Counted from the stretch's first letter, positions 53,345-63,125 are shown. The stretch is DNA of 64,000 nucleotides from Clostridium niameyense (GCF_001243045.1 NZ_LN849007.1:212970-276969), one strand, 5' to 3'. Numbers and translations are program-made. Notes: a model not told the origin generated them from the letters alone.

Positions 53345-54556
53345 ATGAAAAAAATAGGACTTTTAGGCAGACTTATATTAGGAATCATATGTGGAATATT
53401 AATAGGTTTTATATCAAAGACATTGGAAATGTATCATGTAGTGAGAGTGCTAACTACGTTTACCGGATTATTTGGTGGATTTCTTAACTTTTGCATACCA
53501 CTTATAATAGTTGGATTTGTAGCTCCAGGTATTGCAGAACTTGGTAAGGGTTCAGGAAAATTATTAGGAATTACTGTTATATTTGCTTATGTATCTACAA
53601 TAATATCTGGAATTGCAGCATTTTTATTAGGAAAATCTATATTACCAAGTGTTATAAAAAATGCAGGAAGTATAGCTAAATCTAAAGTTTATTTAGAACC
53701 GCTTTTCAAAATAGAAATTCAACCTATAATGGGAGTAATGTCAGCCTTAGTTATTGCATTTATATTAGGAATTTGTATGCCTTATATAAAGGGTAAAAAT
53801 TTATTTGAGATAACAAAAGATTTTAAAGATGTAGTAGAGATTATAATTAGAAACGTAATTATACCACTAGTACCTATTCATATAGCTGGTATATTTGCTA
53901 AATTAACAGCATCAGGAGAGATATTTCAAACTTTAAAAACTTTCTCAGCAGTATATTTAATTATAATACCTCTTCAAATTGTATATATTTTATTTCAATA
54001 TTTAACATCTTATTTACTTACAAGAAAAAATCCGGTTAAATCAATAAAAAATATGATACCTGGATATATGATGGCTTTAGGAACTCAATCATCTGCAGCA
54101 GCTATACCAGTTAATCTTGAGTGTGCTAGAAAAAATAATTTATCTGATGATATAGTAGATTTTGTAATACCACTATGTGCTACTATACATTTAGCTGGTG
54201 ATACAATAACATTAGTATTAGGAGCTATGGGAATAATGTTTATGTCAGGTCAAACTCCTACAGCAGCTATAATGATACCTTATATATTTATGCTAGGAGT
54301 AACAATGGTAGCAGCACCTGGAATACCGGGGGGAGGAGTTTATGCTACATTAGGACTACTAAAGGATATGCTTGCATTCAATCCAGCACAACAAGGATTA
54401 ATGATAGCAATACATTTTGCGCAAGATAGTTTTGGAACAGCTACAAATGTCTGTGGTGATGGAGCTATTGCTATAATGATAGATAGGATATTTAAAAAGA
54501 AGGAAATATCACAAAAAACAGTTATAAAAAATGAAGAATTGGAAAATGCTATATAA
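53345..54556 (+). CDS. Dicarboxylate/amino acid:cation symporter (DAACS)
   Basis: Sodium- or proton-coupled carrier of the GltP/GltS-like SDF family, 403 residues with eight helices plus two re-entrant hairpins. The conserved GTQSSAAAIP (HP1, about 258-267) and the PGIPGGGVYATLGLL (HP2) and NVCGDGAIAI (TM8) segments are present. These motifs resemble serine/threonine and glutamate carriers. The substrate remains open. An upstream ATG gives a 14-residue extension, but GGGGGG is placed correctly for the ATG at 53345. A terminator follows. Confidence 0.93.
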   Translation: MKKIGLLGRLILGIICGILIGFISKTLEMYHVVRVLTTFTGLFGGFLNFCIPLIIVGFVAPGIAELGKGSGKLLGITVIFAYVSTIISGIAAFLLGKSILPSVIKNAGSIAKSKVYLEPLFKIEIQPIMGVMSALVIAFILGICMPYIKGKNLFEITKDFKDVVEIIIRNVIIPLVPIHIAGIFAKLTASGEIFQTLKTFSAVYLIIIPLQIVYILFQYLTSYLLTRKNPVKSIKNMIPGYMMALGTQSSAAAIPVNLECARKNNLSDDIVDFVIPLCATIHLAGDTITLVLGAMGIMFMSGQTPTAAIMIPYIFMLGVTMVAAPGIPGGGVYATLGLLKDMLAFNPAQQGLMIAIHFAQDSFGTATNVCGDGAIAIMIDRIFKKKEISQKTVIKNEELENAI

Positions 54557-54559
54557 TAT

Positions 54560-54598
54560 ATGAAAGCTGCCTTTATTTTACAGGCAGCTTTCATTTTG
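54560..54598 (+). terminator. Terminator of the symporter gene
   Basis: Stem TGAAAGCTGCCT with AGGCAGCTTTCA, loop of 9 nt, T-rich tail. Confidence 0.92.
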
Positions 54599-54700
54599 GA
54601 ATGTAAAAACATAATATTTGTGGTAAAATAAAAATGTTAGACTTAAAGAAAAATATGTTATTATTTTTAAATATATATGTATAAGGAAGTGAGGGATAAA

Positions 54701-54988
54701 ATGTCAGTTTCAAAGAAAGATGTAGAATATGTAGCAGAACTTGCAAAACTAGAGTTTAATGAAGAACAAAAAGAAGAATTTGTAGATGATTTGAACAAAA
54801 TATTAACTTATATGGAAAAGTTAGATGAGTTAGATACTAACGATGTAGATATAATAGTAAATCCATATTATATTGAAAATAAGTATAGAGAAGATGAAGT
54901 TCAAGAATCTATGAAATTAAATGATGTTATAGAAAATTCACCAGATCATTTAGAAGAATATATAATAGTTCCTAAAGTTATAGACTAA
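54701..54988 (+). CDS. gatC: Asp-tRNA(Asn)/Glu-tRNA(Gln) amidotransferase subunit C
   Basis: Small subunit that stabilises GatA with GatB. The 95-residue length is normal, starting [18 protein letters not shown] with the family's helical motif. An in-frame ATG 24 bp upstream was rejected because GTGAGGG is placed before the ATG at 54701. It is the first gene of gatCAB. The complex makes Gln-tRNA(Gln), and possibly Asn-tRNA(Asn), by amidating misacylated tRNA. Confidence 0.95.
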   Translation: MSVSKKDVEYVAELAKLEFNEEQKEEFVDDLNKILTYMEKLDELDTNDVDIIVNPYYIENKYREDEVQESMKLNDVIENSPDHLEEYIIVPKVID

Positions 54989-55021
54989 TAAAATTTAATT
55001 TCTGAAAAAGGAGGAAAGAAA

Positions 55022-56479
55022 ATGGATGTAACTAAGCTTACAGCACATGAACTTAAAGAACTTTTAAAAAATAAAGAAATAAAAGCAGAAGAAATTACAA
55101 AAGCTTTTTTAGATAGAATAAAGTCTGTAGATGATAAGTTAGGTGCATATTTATATGTAGCGGAAGAAGAGGCTTTAAATAAGGCAAAAGAAATAGATAA
55201 AAATTTAGAAAAGGGTGCAACTCTAAAAGGGTTAACAGGCATACCTGTAGGTGTAAAAGATAATATAAATGTTAAAGGAATGCAAAATACTTGTGCTTCA
55301 AAAATATTACAAGGTTATACATCTCCTTATGATGCTCATGTAACTCAAAGAATAAAAGAAGAAGAAGGTATAATAATTGGAAAGTTAAACATGGATGAAT
55401 TTGCAATGGGATCTTCTACAGAAAACAGTGCATTGAAATTATCAAGAAATCCATGGGATATAAATAGGGTACCAGGTGGATCTTCAGGTGGTTCAGCAGT
55501 ATCAGTTGCAGGTCTTGAATCTCCATTATCTATAGGAACAGATACAGGTGGTTCTGTAAGACAACCAGCTTCATTTTGTGGTGTAGTAGGTTTAAAACCT
55601 ACTTATGGAAGAATATCAAGAAGTGGAGTAGTTGCTTTTGGTTCTACATTAGATCAAGTTGGACCTATGGGAAGAGATGTAGAAGATTGTGCTTTATTAA
55701 CTAATTGTTTAGCAGGATTGGATCATAAAGATTTTACTACAGCAAATATAAAAGTTCCAGATTACTCAAAAAGTTTAACTAAAGATATAAAAGGTAAGAA
55801 AATAGGAATTCCAAGCGAATTCTTTAAAGAAGGATTAGATGAAAATGTAAGGTCTGCAGTAGAAGAAGCTATAAAGGTTTTGGAAGCTAATGGTGCAGAA
55901 GTAAAAGAATGCTCACTACCTTTAGCTGATTATGCTTTAGCTGCATATTACATAATATCTAGTGCTGAGGCTTCTTCAAATTTAGCTAGATTTGATGGAA
56001 TAAGATATGGATATAGAGCAAAAGAATTTGCAGATTCTAATGATATATATTTAAAATCTAGAAGTCAAGGTTTTGGTGATGAAGTTAAGAGAAGAATAAT
56101 GCTAGGAACTTATGTGTTATCAGCGGGATATTATGATGCTTACTATAAAAAGGCATTAAAAGTTAGAAATCTTATTAAAAATGATTTCCAAAGAGTATTT
56201 AAGGAATTCGATGCTATGGTTTGTCCAACTTCACCAACTACAGCATTTAAAATAAATGAAAAAAAAGATGATGTAATGGCTATGTATCTTTCAGATATAT
56301 ATACAGTACCAGTAAGTGTAGCAGGAGTGCCAGCTATATCTTTACCATGTGGTATGGTAGATGGACTTCCAGTGGGTCTTCAAATTATAGGAGATTATTT
56401 CAAGGAAGATGTCCTATTTAACTTAGCATATAGTTATGAACAATCAACAGATTGGCACAAAATGATAGCGGAAATTTAA
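55022..56479 (+). CDS. gatA: Amidotransferase subunit A
   Basis: Glutaminase subunit of 485 residues, belonging to the amidase signature family. The GGSSGGSA motif (about 151-158) and [11 protein letters not shown] (about 172-182) hold the serine of the Ser-cisSer-Lys triad. The lysine is in the GVKDN motif near residue 80. Ammonia released from glutamine is channelled to GatB. It follows gatC by 33 bp with GGAGG, and gatB follows after 35 bp. Confidence 0.97.
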   Translation: MDVTKLTAHELKELLKNKEIKAEEITKAFLDRIKSVDDKLGAYLYVAEEEALNKAKEIDKNLEKGATLKGLTGIPVGVKDNINVKGMQNTCASKILQGYTSPYDAHVTQRIKEEEGIIIGKLNMDEFAMGSSTENSALKLSRNPWDINRVPGGSSGGSAVSVAGLESPLSIGTDTGGSVRQPASFCGVVGLKPTYGRISRSGVVAFGSTLDQVGPMGRDVEDCALLTNCLAGLDHKDFTTANIKVPDYSKSLTKDIKGKKIGIPSEFFKEGLDENVRSAVEEAIKVLEANGAEVKECSLPLADYALAAYYIISSAEASSNLARFDGIRYGYRAKEFADSNDIYLKSRSQGFGDEVKRRIMLGTYVLSAGYYDAYYKKALKVRNLIKNDFQRVFKEFDAMVCPTSPTTAFKINEKKDDVMAMYLSDIYTVPVSVAGVPAISLPCGMVDGLPVGLQIIGDYFKEDVLFNLAYSYEQSTDWHKMIAEI

Positions 56480-56514
56480 AAATAACTAGAAATTAAAAGG
56501 AGTGAAAAGTGTAG

Positions 56515-57945
56515 ATGGAGTTTGAAGCAGTTATTGGATTAGAAGTTCACTCAGAACTTTCTACTAAAACTAAGATATATTGTGGATGCAGTACGGAGTT
56601 TGGAGGACAGCCAAATACTCATGTTTGTCCAATATGCCTAGGATTGCCAGGAGCATTACCTCAATTAAATAAAAGAGTTGTGGATTATGGAATAAAAGCA
56701 GGATTAGCTTTAAATTGTTCTATAAACAAACTTTGTAGAATGGATAGAAAAAATTATTATTATCCAGATTGTCCAAAGAATTACCAAATTACTCAAGATG
56801 AGCTTCCACTATGTTATGATGGATATATAGAAATAGAATTAGAAAGTGGAGAAAAGAAAAGAATTGGTATTGAGAGGATACATATAGAAGAAGATGCAGG
56901 AAAGCTTCTTCATACTAATGCGGGAACTTTAGTAGATTATAACAGAGCAGGTGTTCCTTTAATAGAAGTAGTATCAAAACCAGATATAAGAACTCCAGAA
57001 GAAGCAACAAAATACTTAGAAAAATTAAAGAGTATTTTATCTTCTATAGAAGTATCTGATTGCAAAATGGAGCAAGGTTCTTTAAGATGTGATGGTAATA
57101 TATCTGTAAGACCTAAAGGTTCAGAAGAATTTGGAGTAAGATCTGAAATAAAAAATATGAACTCATTTAAAGCTTTAGAAAAAGCTTTTGAATATGAATA
57201 TAAAAGACATATAGAGGCAGTTCAAAATGGAGAAAAACTTGAACAAGAAACTAGAAGATGGGATGAAACCAATGGTGTTACTATATCTATGAGAAGTAAG
57301 GAACATGCAAATGATTATAGATATTTTCCAGAAGGAGATCTTGTTACTTTAAATATTTCTGATGAGTGGATAGAAGAAGTTAGAAGTACTATTCCAGAAT
57401 TGCCACACGAAAAAGCTGAAAGATTTGTTCAAGAATTTGCTATACCAAAATATGATGCTAGTGTATTAACCTTAACTATGGATATGGCTAATTTCTATGA
57501 AAGAACAGCTATAGAAAGTGAAGATCCTAAGGCTGCATCTAACTGGTTAATGGGAGATATATCTAGACTTATGAATGAAAAAGCTATGGAAGTTACAGAT
57601 TTAAAATTTACTCCTTCTCAGTTAGCAGAATTAATAAAGTTAATAAATAAAGGTACTATATCTAATAATATAGGTAAAAAAGTTATAACTGAAATGTTCA
57701 AAACAGGAAAAAGTCCTAGAGACATAGTGGAAGAAAAAGGATTGGTACAAAATAATGATGAAGGTGCTATACTTGAAGTTGTAAAAAAAGTAATCGAAGC
57801 TAATCCTAAATCCATAGAAGATTATAAAAATGGTAAGAAAAGAGCAGTAGGGTTCCTTATAGGACTTGTAATGAAAGAAACAAAAGGTAAAGCGAATCCA
57901 CAAATAGTAAATAAATTAGTAAATGAAGAAGTAAGTAAATTATAA
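56515..57945 (+). CDS. gatB: Amidotransferase subunit B
   Basis: Activates misacylated Glu- or Asp-tRNA with ATP and accepts ammonia from GatA. The 476-residue protein has the N-terminal kinase-like cradle (FEAVIGLEVHSELST), Cys-rich CGCSTEF...HVCPICLG, the MDRKNYYYPDCPKNYQITQ segment and the C-terminal YqeY helical domain (about 405-475). It is the last gene of gatCAB. The upstream AAGGAGTG is the ribosome site. Confidence 0.97.
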   Translation: MEFEAVIGLEVHSELSTKTKIYCGCSTEFGGQPNTHVCPICLGLPGALPQLNKRVVDYGIKAGLALNCSINKLCRMDRKNYYYPDCPKNYQITQDELPLCYDGYIEIELESGEKKRIGIERIHIEEDAGKLLHTNAGTLVDYNRAGVPLIEVVSKPDIRTPEEATKYLEKLKSILSSIEVSDCKMEQGSLRCDGNISVRPKGSEEFGVRSEIKNMNSFKALEKAFEYEYKRHIEAVQNGEKLEQETRRWDETNGVTISMRSKEHANDYRYFPEGDLVTLNISDEWIEEVRSTIPELPHEKAERFVQEFAIPKYDASVLTLTMDMANFYERTAIESEDPKAASNWLMGDISRLMNEKAMEVTDLKFTPSQLAELIKLINKGTISNNIGKKVITEMFKTGKSPRDIVEEKGLVQNNDEGAILEVVKKVIEANPKSIEDYKNGKKRAVGFLIGLVMKETKGKANPQIVNKLVNEEVSKL

Positions 57946-57959
57946 TAAATAAAATTAAA

Positions 57960-57998
57960 AAGCTACTAATGTAGAATATACATTAGTAGTTTTTTATA
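57960..57998 (+). terminator. Terminator of gatCAB
   Basis: Stem CTACTAATGT with ACATTAGTAG followed by T6. Confidence 0.93.
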
Positions 57999-58126
57999 AT
58001 TAAAATATGATTAATAATATATTAAAGTTTTATAAAATTATGTTAGATTGGTTTATTTTTCGTTTGGAGGGTAATAATTTAAATATGTAAATTAGAAATT
58101 AAATTATTCTAATTAGGGGGGAAAAT

Positions 58127-59683
58127 ATGAAAAGAATTTTATGTATTTTTTTAATGTTTTTAATGGTTCTTTTTGGTGGATGCGTAGAAAAAAATAAAAA
58201 GGTTAATTCCTATAATAAGGATAGAAATTATTTAATATATAATATAGAAACTATACCTAAAGATTTAATTATGTTACATAATAAAAATGAAAGGGAAGAG
58301 GACTTATTAATATGTTTATTTGATGGATTAGTTACATTAGACAAGGAAAATAATATTGTACCTGAACTAGCAGAAAAGTGGGAAATAAGCGATGATGGCA
58401 TAAGTTATAGATTTCATTTAAAAAATAATATATATTGGAGCAATGGTAAAAAAATAACCGCTAGTGATTTTGTTGAATTTTTTAAAGATATATTAATATA
58501 TAGAAGAGATTATGATATTAAAAATAATGAATTAGATTGTATCTATGGTGCACGAGATTATAGGTATAAAGGTAATTTAGAAGGTTTAGCTATAAGAGAA
58601 TTAGATAATGAAACTTTAGAAATAAGGTTAAATAGTAAATGTCCTTATTTTTTAAAATTATTAGCTAAACCACAGTATAAATTAAGAAAAATAGATATGA
58701 ATATTAAGGATTATAAAAATCATTATAAAGATTTAATTTATACTGGAGCATTTATTATAGATAGTATGAGTGATGATAAAATAGTGCTTAAGAAAAACAA
58801 CCAATATTGGGATAAGCAAAAGATAAAAAGTGACAAGATAGTATTAACAGCTATAAAGGGAAGTGAAAATTCTTTAGCTGCCTTGAAAACATCTCAAATA
58901 GATGCCTTTATTAATCCCCCTATTTCCGAGATAGAGAGTTTAACTTCTGAAAATTTAATAAAAAAGAGAGAGACATTACAAGGAGCTGCTATGATTTTTA
59001 ATAAAAACCGTAATGATATAGATGAAGATTTAAGAGCATCTATAAGTTATTGTATAGATAGAGGTCATATATGTAAGGACATTTTGTGTGATACGGCTAC
59101 ACCAGCAAAAGCGTATATACCAAATTATATCTATAAAAATAATAATTTAAACTGTTTTTATGAAAATAAAAATATTAATAAAGCTAAAGAATATTTTAAT
59201 AAGAGCAAATGGAATAAATCTGAAAATACTATAAAGGTAATATCGTTAAATAATTGTATGTTTAAAAATATTAGTGATGATTTGGTTCAAAATGTAAAGA
59301 AAAATTTAAATATAAATATAGATTTTCAAGGATATGATGATGAAGTAAAATTAAAAAATGCACTTAAAAATGGAGATTATGATTTAGCATTAATACCTTA
59401 TAAAGGTTCATACAATGGAGAAATAGGGTTTTTACAAAATTGGAGAGGTGATTATAATAAAGAATATAATGATATTTTAGATTCTATAGATAAAGAAGAA
59501 AATGAATGGAAGAGACAACAACTAATAATTAAAGCACAAAATTTATTATTAAAAGATAATTACATAATACCTATTGCTTTTTTTGATATGGTATTATGTA
59601 AAAAAAGTAGGGTTAAAGATATATATATAAATAATTTTGATAATGTAATTATAAAAAATTCTTATAAAGCTCCTTTAAATTAG
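58127..59683 (+). CDS. Peptide-binding lipoprotein (SBP family 5, OppA/DppA-like)
   Basis: Extracytoplasmic solute-binding protein of 518 residues. The signal peptide ends in the lipobox FGGC, with lipidation at C19. The family 5 fold shows PELAEKWEISDDGISYRFHLKNNIYWSNGKKITASDFV (about 85-122), the usual peptide-binding motif. Normally it delivers oligopeptides to an ABC permease, but no permease or ATPase gene is adjacent, so it may serve a transporter encoded elsewhere. AGGGGGG precedes the start. Confidence 0.9.
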   Translation: MKRILCIFLMFLMVLFGGCVEKNKKVNSYNKDRNYLIYNIETIPKDLIMLHNKNEREEDLLICLFDGLVTLDKENNIVPELAEKWEISDDGISYRFHLKNNIYWSNGKKITASDFVEFFKDILIYRRDYDIKNNELDCIYGARDYRYKGNLEGLAIRELDNETLEIRLNSKCPYFLKLLAKPQYKLRKIDMNIKDYKNHYKDLIYTGAFIIDSMSDDKIVLKKNNQYWDKQKIKSDKIVLTAIKGSENSLAALKTSQIDAFINPPISEIESLTSENLIKKRETLQGAAMIFNKNRNDIDEDLRASISYCIDRGHICKDILCDTATPAKAYIPNYIYKNNNLNCFYENKNINKAKEYFNKSKWNKSENTIKVISLNNCMFKNISDDLVQNVKKNLNINIDFQGYDDEVKLKNALKNGDYDLALIPYKGSYNGEIGFLQNWRGDYNKEYNDILDSIDKEENEWKRQQLIIKAQNLLLKDNYIIPIAFFDMVLCKKSRVKDIYINNFDNVIIKNSYKAPLN

Positions 59684-59714
59684 TTTACTATAATTTTTCG
59701 GGAGCTTTTTTAAT
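59664..59714. terminator. Shared terminator
   Basis: Arms AAAGCTCC (59666-59673) and GGAGCTTT (59701-59708) with T6, overlapping the ends of the convergent lipoprotein and small cysteine-rich genes. Confidence 0.65.
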
Positions 59715-59855
59715 TTTTTCTATATTTTTAGGTATAAAATAAGCACAGTGCGCATCACAGTTGTGAATACTTAAAAAGGAATCGATATAATTTAAAATAC
59801 ATCTCCCATCTTTATTATGTTTACATTTTTCAGAACAAGCTATAGTCATATACAT
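59688..59855 (-). CDS. Small cysteine-rich protein, 55 residues
   Basis: Protein with five cysteines in the pattern C7-x3-C11-x7-C19-x13-C33-x3-C37 and a histidine at H13, which suggests a metal site. The middle motif is HNKDGRCILNYID and the C-terminal half has CDAHCAYFIP. AGGAGG lies 4 nt before this ATG, and the next ATG two codons on is also possible. Similar clostridial mini-proteins have been given misleading enzyme names, and I assign no function. It is convergent with the lipoprotein gene. Confidence 0.75.
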   Translation of the reverse strand: MYMTIACSEKCKHNKDGRCILNYIDSFLSIHNCDAHCAYFIPKNIEKIKKAPEKL

Positions 59856-59944
59856 TATTCCTCCTTATAAAAAAGTATTTTATTACCAATGCTTGTACTA
59901 TACCAATAAATTTATTATATGTAAAAATAAAAATTTTATATATA

Positions 59945-59992
59945 ATTTAATCCCATCTAATGATTGGCATTAGATGGGATTAAATTTTTGAT
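59945..59992. terminator. Perfect hairpin, probable terminator
   Basis: A 17-bp perfect stem (core ATCCCATCTAATG) with a 5-nt loop and T5 on the plus side, at 59946-59984. It most likely ends the minus-strand gene at 60027-61403. Confidence 0.75.
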
Positions 59993-60026
59993 ATAATAAA
60001 AATTTAAAATAAGGTCTTTCATATAA

Positions 60027-61403
60027 TTAGAGATTTTTTAAATATAATATTAAGAATAAAATAAGCATATTTTTATTGCTATCAAAAGAAACTCTACATT
60101 TAGTATATTTTTGTTTCTTTTTATTAAAGGTTACATATTTGCCGAATACGGGAGCTATTTCAATACTATCAGGAGATGGAACAGAAGCCATTCTAAAGCA
60201 TTGTTCTTCAAGTAAATCTTCAGATTTCAATGAGTAGTTTTTATATCTTTCTGGACTGCTTAAACTTGGAGCTTCAGGCCAACTTAATATTATTCCACAA
60301 TCAATTAACTGATTTTTATAATATTCAATTAATGTAGTTTTGTTCTTCTCATCTGCATTTTTATAATTAATAAGTAAAATTAATAAGTATAACATTAATT
60401 CAGCACAAGTAAATTTAATTTCTTTATCATCACTTTCTTTTAAGAAGATATTTAAATCATTATTATACAAATTTAAGAGATTTTCATATATACTATTTGC
60501 TTGTTGCTTAAATTTTAAAATACCTATGTTTTTATAAAGGAACATAAAGTTAAGGTAAGTTAAACAAGATATTTCTATATTATCACCTTTATATAAGTTA
60601 TTTAATTCTTTATATTTTTCAAGCAAAAATTCAGATAAATCTAGTAAGAGCATTTTACTTTCTTCATTTTTAGAGTATTTATAAAATATGTTTAAGCCTA
60701 AGCATGTTCTAGAAATTTCATCTAATGAAAGAGTATAGAGTTCATTTTTAAATTCTAAGAACATATTAAGTATATCCAATGAGAAAGTTTCGTAGTTTGA
60801 ACTGTACTCGTCATCATCCAATAAAGAAGTACCATAGTAAGCTGCCATTAATAAAGCTTGATTTCCATAATTGAATTTTTTATTTTTTTCTTTGAAATTT
60901 ATTTTTCCTATTATAGAGTCAGATGTATCAGCTTTATCTACAAAAATACCTTCTTCATTTCTTAAGTAAGTTGCAAAGAATTCTAATTGTTTTTTACATA
61001 GTTTGCTGTATAATTTAGAATATGAATATAAATTTTTATTTTTATCTTTAAATTGTTTATAATATTCAATTAATTCTAATAGACTTAATGTCATTAAGCT
61101 ATTACCTAATATATTTACTTCTTTTTTAAATTTATCTTCGTTCCACGTTAATTTATCATTAGAAGTGATTAATTTAGGATTTGCTTTTTTATATATACAA
61201 AGTAGTGGAAATTTAGATTGAAATTGATCAAAATTTGATTGATCTTTATTTTTTAATTTTAGTTCTTTAAAGGGAATACATATTCCACATTTTGAGTTAA
61301 GTACTATGTGATTTAAAGATTCTTTAGCTAAGAAATTTATTTGGGAATATATGTCTTCAGCTTTTAATGTATTTATTCTTAAAAAAGGACCTATATATTT
61401 CAA
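60027..61403 (-). CDS. Hypothetical protein, 458 residues
   Basis: Unrecognised soluble protein without signal peptide or long hydrophobic stretches. It is predicted to be largely helical, with repeated leucine-rich helices in the middle (for example NILGNSLMTLSLLELIEYYKQF and LLMAAYYGTSLLDDDE), reminiscent of an alpha-alpha toroid. The last 50 residues are basic. The start is TTG at 61403 with AGGTG 8 nt upstream. It lies divergent from rdgB and is followed by a hairpin. No catalytic motif can be named. Confidence 0.75.
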   Translation of the reverse strand: MKYIGPFLRINTLKAEDIYSQINFLAKESLNHIVLNSKCGICIPFKELKLKNKDQSNFDQFQSKFPLLCIYKKANPKLITSNDKLTWNEDKFKKEVNILGNSLMTLSLLELIEYYKQFKDKNKNLYSYSKLYSKLCKKQLEFFATYLRNEEGIFVDKADTSDSIIGKINFKEKNKKFNYGNQALLMAAYYGTSLLDDDEYSSNYETFSLDILNMFLEFKNELYTLSLDEISRTCLGLNIFYKYSKNEESKMLLLDLSEFLLEKYKELNNLYKGDNIEISCLTYLNFMFLYKNIGILKFKQQANSIYENLLNLYNNDLNIFLKESDDKEIKFTCAELMLYLLILLINYKNADEKNKTTLIEYYKNQLIDCGIILSWPEAPSLSSPERYKNYSLKSEDLLEEQCFRMASVPSPDSIEIAPVFGKYVTFNKKKQKYTKCRVSFDSNKNMLILFLILYLKNL

Positions 61404-61512
61404 AAAAATACACCTACCATAAATTAATTCTTATATTATAATATGATATGTATGTAATAAATATTGATATTAAAACTAAATATTTTTTACTTAAAGGAAA
61501 GGGGTAAAATAT

Positions 61513-62112
61513 ATGAATAAAAAAGTTATAGTAGCCAGCAATAATTCACATAAGATAAGAGAGATAAAAGAAATATTAATAAAATATAATATGGAAGTTA
61601 TGTCTATGAAGGAAGCTGGAATAGAGGTAGACATAGAAGAAAACGGAAAGACATTTATGGAGAATGCTTTTAAAAAAGCAGATACTATACATAAACTTAT
61701 GCCGAAATGCATGATAATAGCAGACGATTCAGGTCTTATGGTAGATGCATTAGGCGGTGCTCCAGGAATATATTCTGCTAGATTTGCAGGAGAGCATGGT
61801 AACTATAAAAAAAATAATGAAAAATTATTAAGTCTTTTAAAAGATGAAAAAAATAAAAATGCAAAATTTGTTTCTGCAGTAGTTTTTATAATTAATGATG
61901 AAGAAATAATAAAGGTTCAAGGAGAAATAAATGGTGTTATTATAGATGAAGAAAAAGGGGAAAATGGATTTGGATATGATCCATTGTTTTATGTACCAAA
62001 ATATAATAAAACATTTGCTCAAATGGAATCAGAATTAAAAAATGCAATAAGTCATAGAGCTAATGCATTAAGTAAATTACAAAGGGAAATAGAGAAGTAT
62101 GTAGAAAAATAG
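61513..62112 (+). CDS. rdgB: XTP/dITP diphosphatase (RdgB/HAM1)
   Basis: House-cleaning pyrophosphatase that hydrolyses dITP, ITP and XTP to monophosphates. The 199-residue protein starts [18 protein letters not shown], with the substrate-binding segment FVSAVVFI and the conserved [24 protein letters not shown] (about 71-94) and [11 protein letters not shown] (about 149-159) motifs. Magnesium ligands are intact. GGAAAGGGG precedes the start. A phosphodiesterase gene follows after 12 bp, so the two are probably cotranscribed. Confidence 0.96.
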   Translation: MNKKVIVASNNSHKIREIKEILIKYNMEVMSMKEAGIEVDIEENGKTFMENAFKKADTIHKLMPKCMIIADDSGLMVDALGGAPGIYSARFAGEHGNYKKNNEKLLSLLKDEKNKNAKFVSAVVFIINDEEIIKVQGEINGVIIDEEKGENGFGYDPLFYVPKYNKTFAQMESELKNAISHRANALSKLQREIEKYVEK

Positions 62113-62124
62113 GGGGAATTAGTT

Positions 62125-62598
62125 TTGAGAATAGGAGTGATAAGTGATACTCATAGATATATATATGATATAAATTTTCTATTAGAGGAACTTGGGAATG
62201 TAGATGTAATTATACATTTAGGTGATAATGTAGAGGATGTAAAAAGTATATACAAATATTATGATGGAAAAATAATAAATGTTAGAGGAAATTGTGATTT
62301 TAATTTAAGTGCTCCCTTAGAATTGGTAGAAGAAATAGAGGGAAAAAGATTTCTCATAACTCATGGACACAAGTATAATGTTAAATATAGTTTAGCAAAT
62401 CTAAGATATAAGGCTTTAGAAGTTGAAGCAGATGTAGTTTTGTTTGGTCATACCCATGTATCACAGATAGAATTTATGGATAATATATGGTTTATAAATC
62501 CTGGAAGTGTTTCTTTACCACGAGATGGTGGGAAAAGTATAGGAATTATAACTATAGAAAATGGCCAAATTAAGCCAATTATCAAAAGAATAAAATAA
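62125..62598 (+). CDS. YfcE/MJ0936-type phosphodiesterase
   Basis: Calcineurin-like metal-dependent phosphodiesterase of 157 residues. The metal-binding series begins VISDTHR (D8, H10) and continues with HLGDN, VRGNCD, THGHKY and FGHTHVS. Relatives cleave model phosphodiesters, and the natural substrate is uncertain. The start is TTG at 62125 after AGGGGGAA. It is cotranscribed with rdgB, as in many Firmicutes. Confidence 0.93.
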   Translation: MRIGVISDTHRYIYDINFLLEELGNVDVIIHLGDNVEDVKSIYKYYDGKIINVRGNCDFNLSAPLELVEEIEGKRFLITHGHKYNVKYSLANLRYKALEVEADVVLFGHTHVSQIEFMDNIWFINPGSVSLPRDGGKSIGIITIENGQIKPIIKRIK

Positions 62599-62634
62599 AA
62601 ATTATAAAAAAATAAAAAAAAATTAAAAAAAGTA

Positions 62635-62663
62635 TTGACGAATATGAATATATCGTGTAGAAT
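62635..62663 (+). promoter_or_regulatory. tRNA operon promoter
   Basis: TTGACG (62635-62640), 17 bp, TAGAAT (62658-62663). Confidence 0.8.
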
Positions 62664-62677
62664 AGTTTATGTCGTTG

Positions 62678-62712
62678 AGAGTTGCAAGAAACAAGTTCTT
62701 CCAAGCAACTCA
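62678..62712 (+). other. Leader hairpin of the tRNA operon
   Basis: Stem GAGTTGC with GCAACTC and inner AAGAA/TTCTT, between promoter and first tRNA. It is probably a processing or folding element. Confidence 0.5.
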
Positions 62713-62726
62713 AACAAATGACCTTT

Positions 62727-62802
62727 CGGGGTGTGGCGCAGATGGGAGCGCGCGTGGTTTGGGACCATGAGGTCGCAGGTTCAAGCCCTGTCACCCCGAC
62801 CA
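62727..62802 (+). tRNA. tRNA-Pro (UGG)
   Basis: Acceptor CGGGGTG pairs with CACCCCG; the anticodon loop centre is TGG; the 3' CCA is encoded. First gene of the ten-tRNA operon. Confidence 0.96.
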
Positions 62803-62805
62803 CTT

Positions 62806-62879
62806 GCGGGTGTAACTCAATGGTAGAGTGCTAGCCTTCCAAGCTAGTTACGAGGGTTCGATTCCCTTCACCCGCTCCA
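62806..62879 (+). tRNA. tRNA-Gly (UCC), copy 1
   Basis: Acceptor GCGGGTG with CACCCGC; anticodon TCC in a CTAGC/GCTAG stem; encoded CCA. Identical to the copy at 63403-63476. Confidence 0.96.
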
Positions 62880-62885
62880 ATATAT

Positions 62886-62962
62886 GCGTCTTTAGCTCAG
62901 CTGGATAGAGCAACGGCCTTCTAAGCCGTGTGCCAGGGGTTCGACTCCCTTAAGACGCACCA
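62886..62962 (+). tRNA. tRNA-Arg (UCU)
   Basis: Acceptor GCGTCTT with AAGACGC; anticodon TCT in an ACGGC/GCCGT stem; encoded CCA. Confidence 0.96.
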
Positions 62963-62970
62963 AAATTTGC

Positions 62971-63047
62971 GGTGGGTATAGTTCAGTTGGTAGAGCGCCA
63001 GATTGTGGTTCTGGTTGTCAAGGGTTCGAATCCCTTTACTCACCCCA
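62971..63047 (+). tRNA. tRNA-His (GUG)
   Basis: Extra G at position -1 pairing with C73, typical of tRNA-His; anticodon GTG; encoded CCA. Confidence 0.95.
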
Positions 63048-63050
63048 TGT

Positions 63051-63125
63051 TGGGATGTCGCCAAGCGGTAAGGCATAGCACTTTGACTGCTACATGCGTA
63101 GGTTCGAATCCTGCCATCCCAGCCA
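63051..63125 (+). tRNA. tRNA-Gln (UUG)
   Basis: Acceptor TGGGATG with CATCCCA; anticodon TTG in a TAGCA/TGCTA stem; encoded CCA. It is probably charged through the gatCAB route encoded upstream. Confidence 0.95.

Noticed and set aside
53251-53487. Plus-strand frame of 78 codons at the start of the DAACS symporter
   Set aside because: It overlaps the symporter in another frame and begins inside the promoter.
59946-59984. Perfect 17-bp inverted repeat as a mobile element end
   Set aside because: No transposase, target duplication or second copy in the window; it fits a terminator.
62582-62803. Minus-strand reading frame of 73 codons with the stretch VTGLEPATSWSQTTRAP
   Set aside because: It is the antisense of tRNA-Pro plus leader. 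This peptide is a known false-gene signature from tRNA reading.
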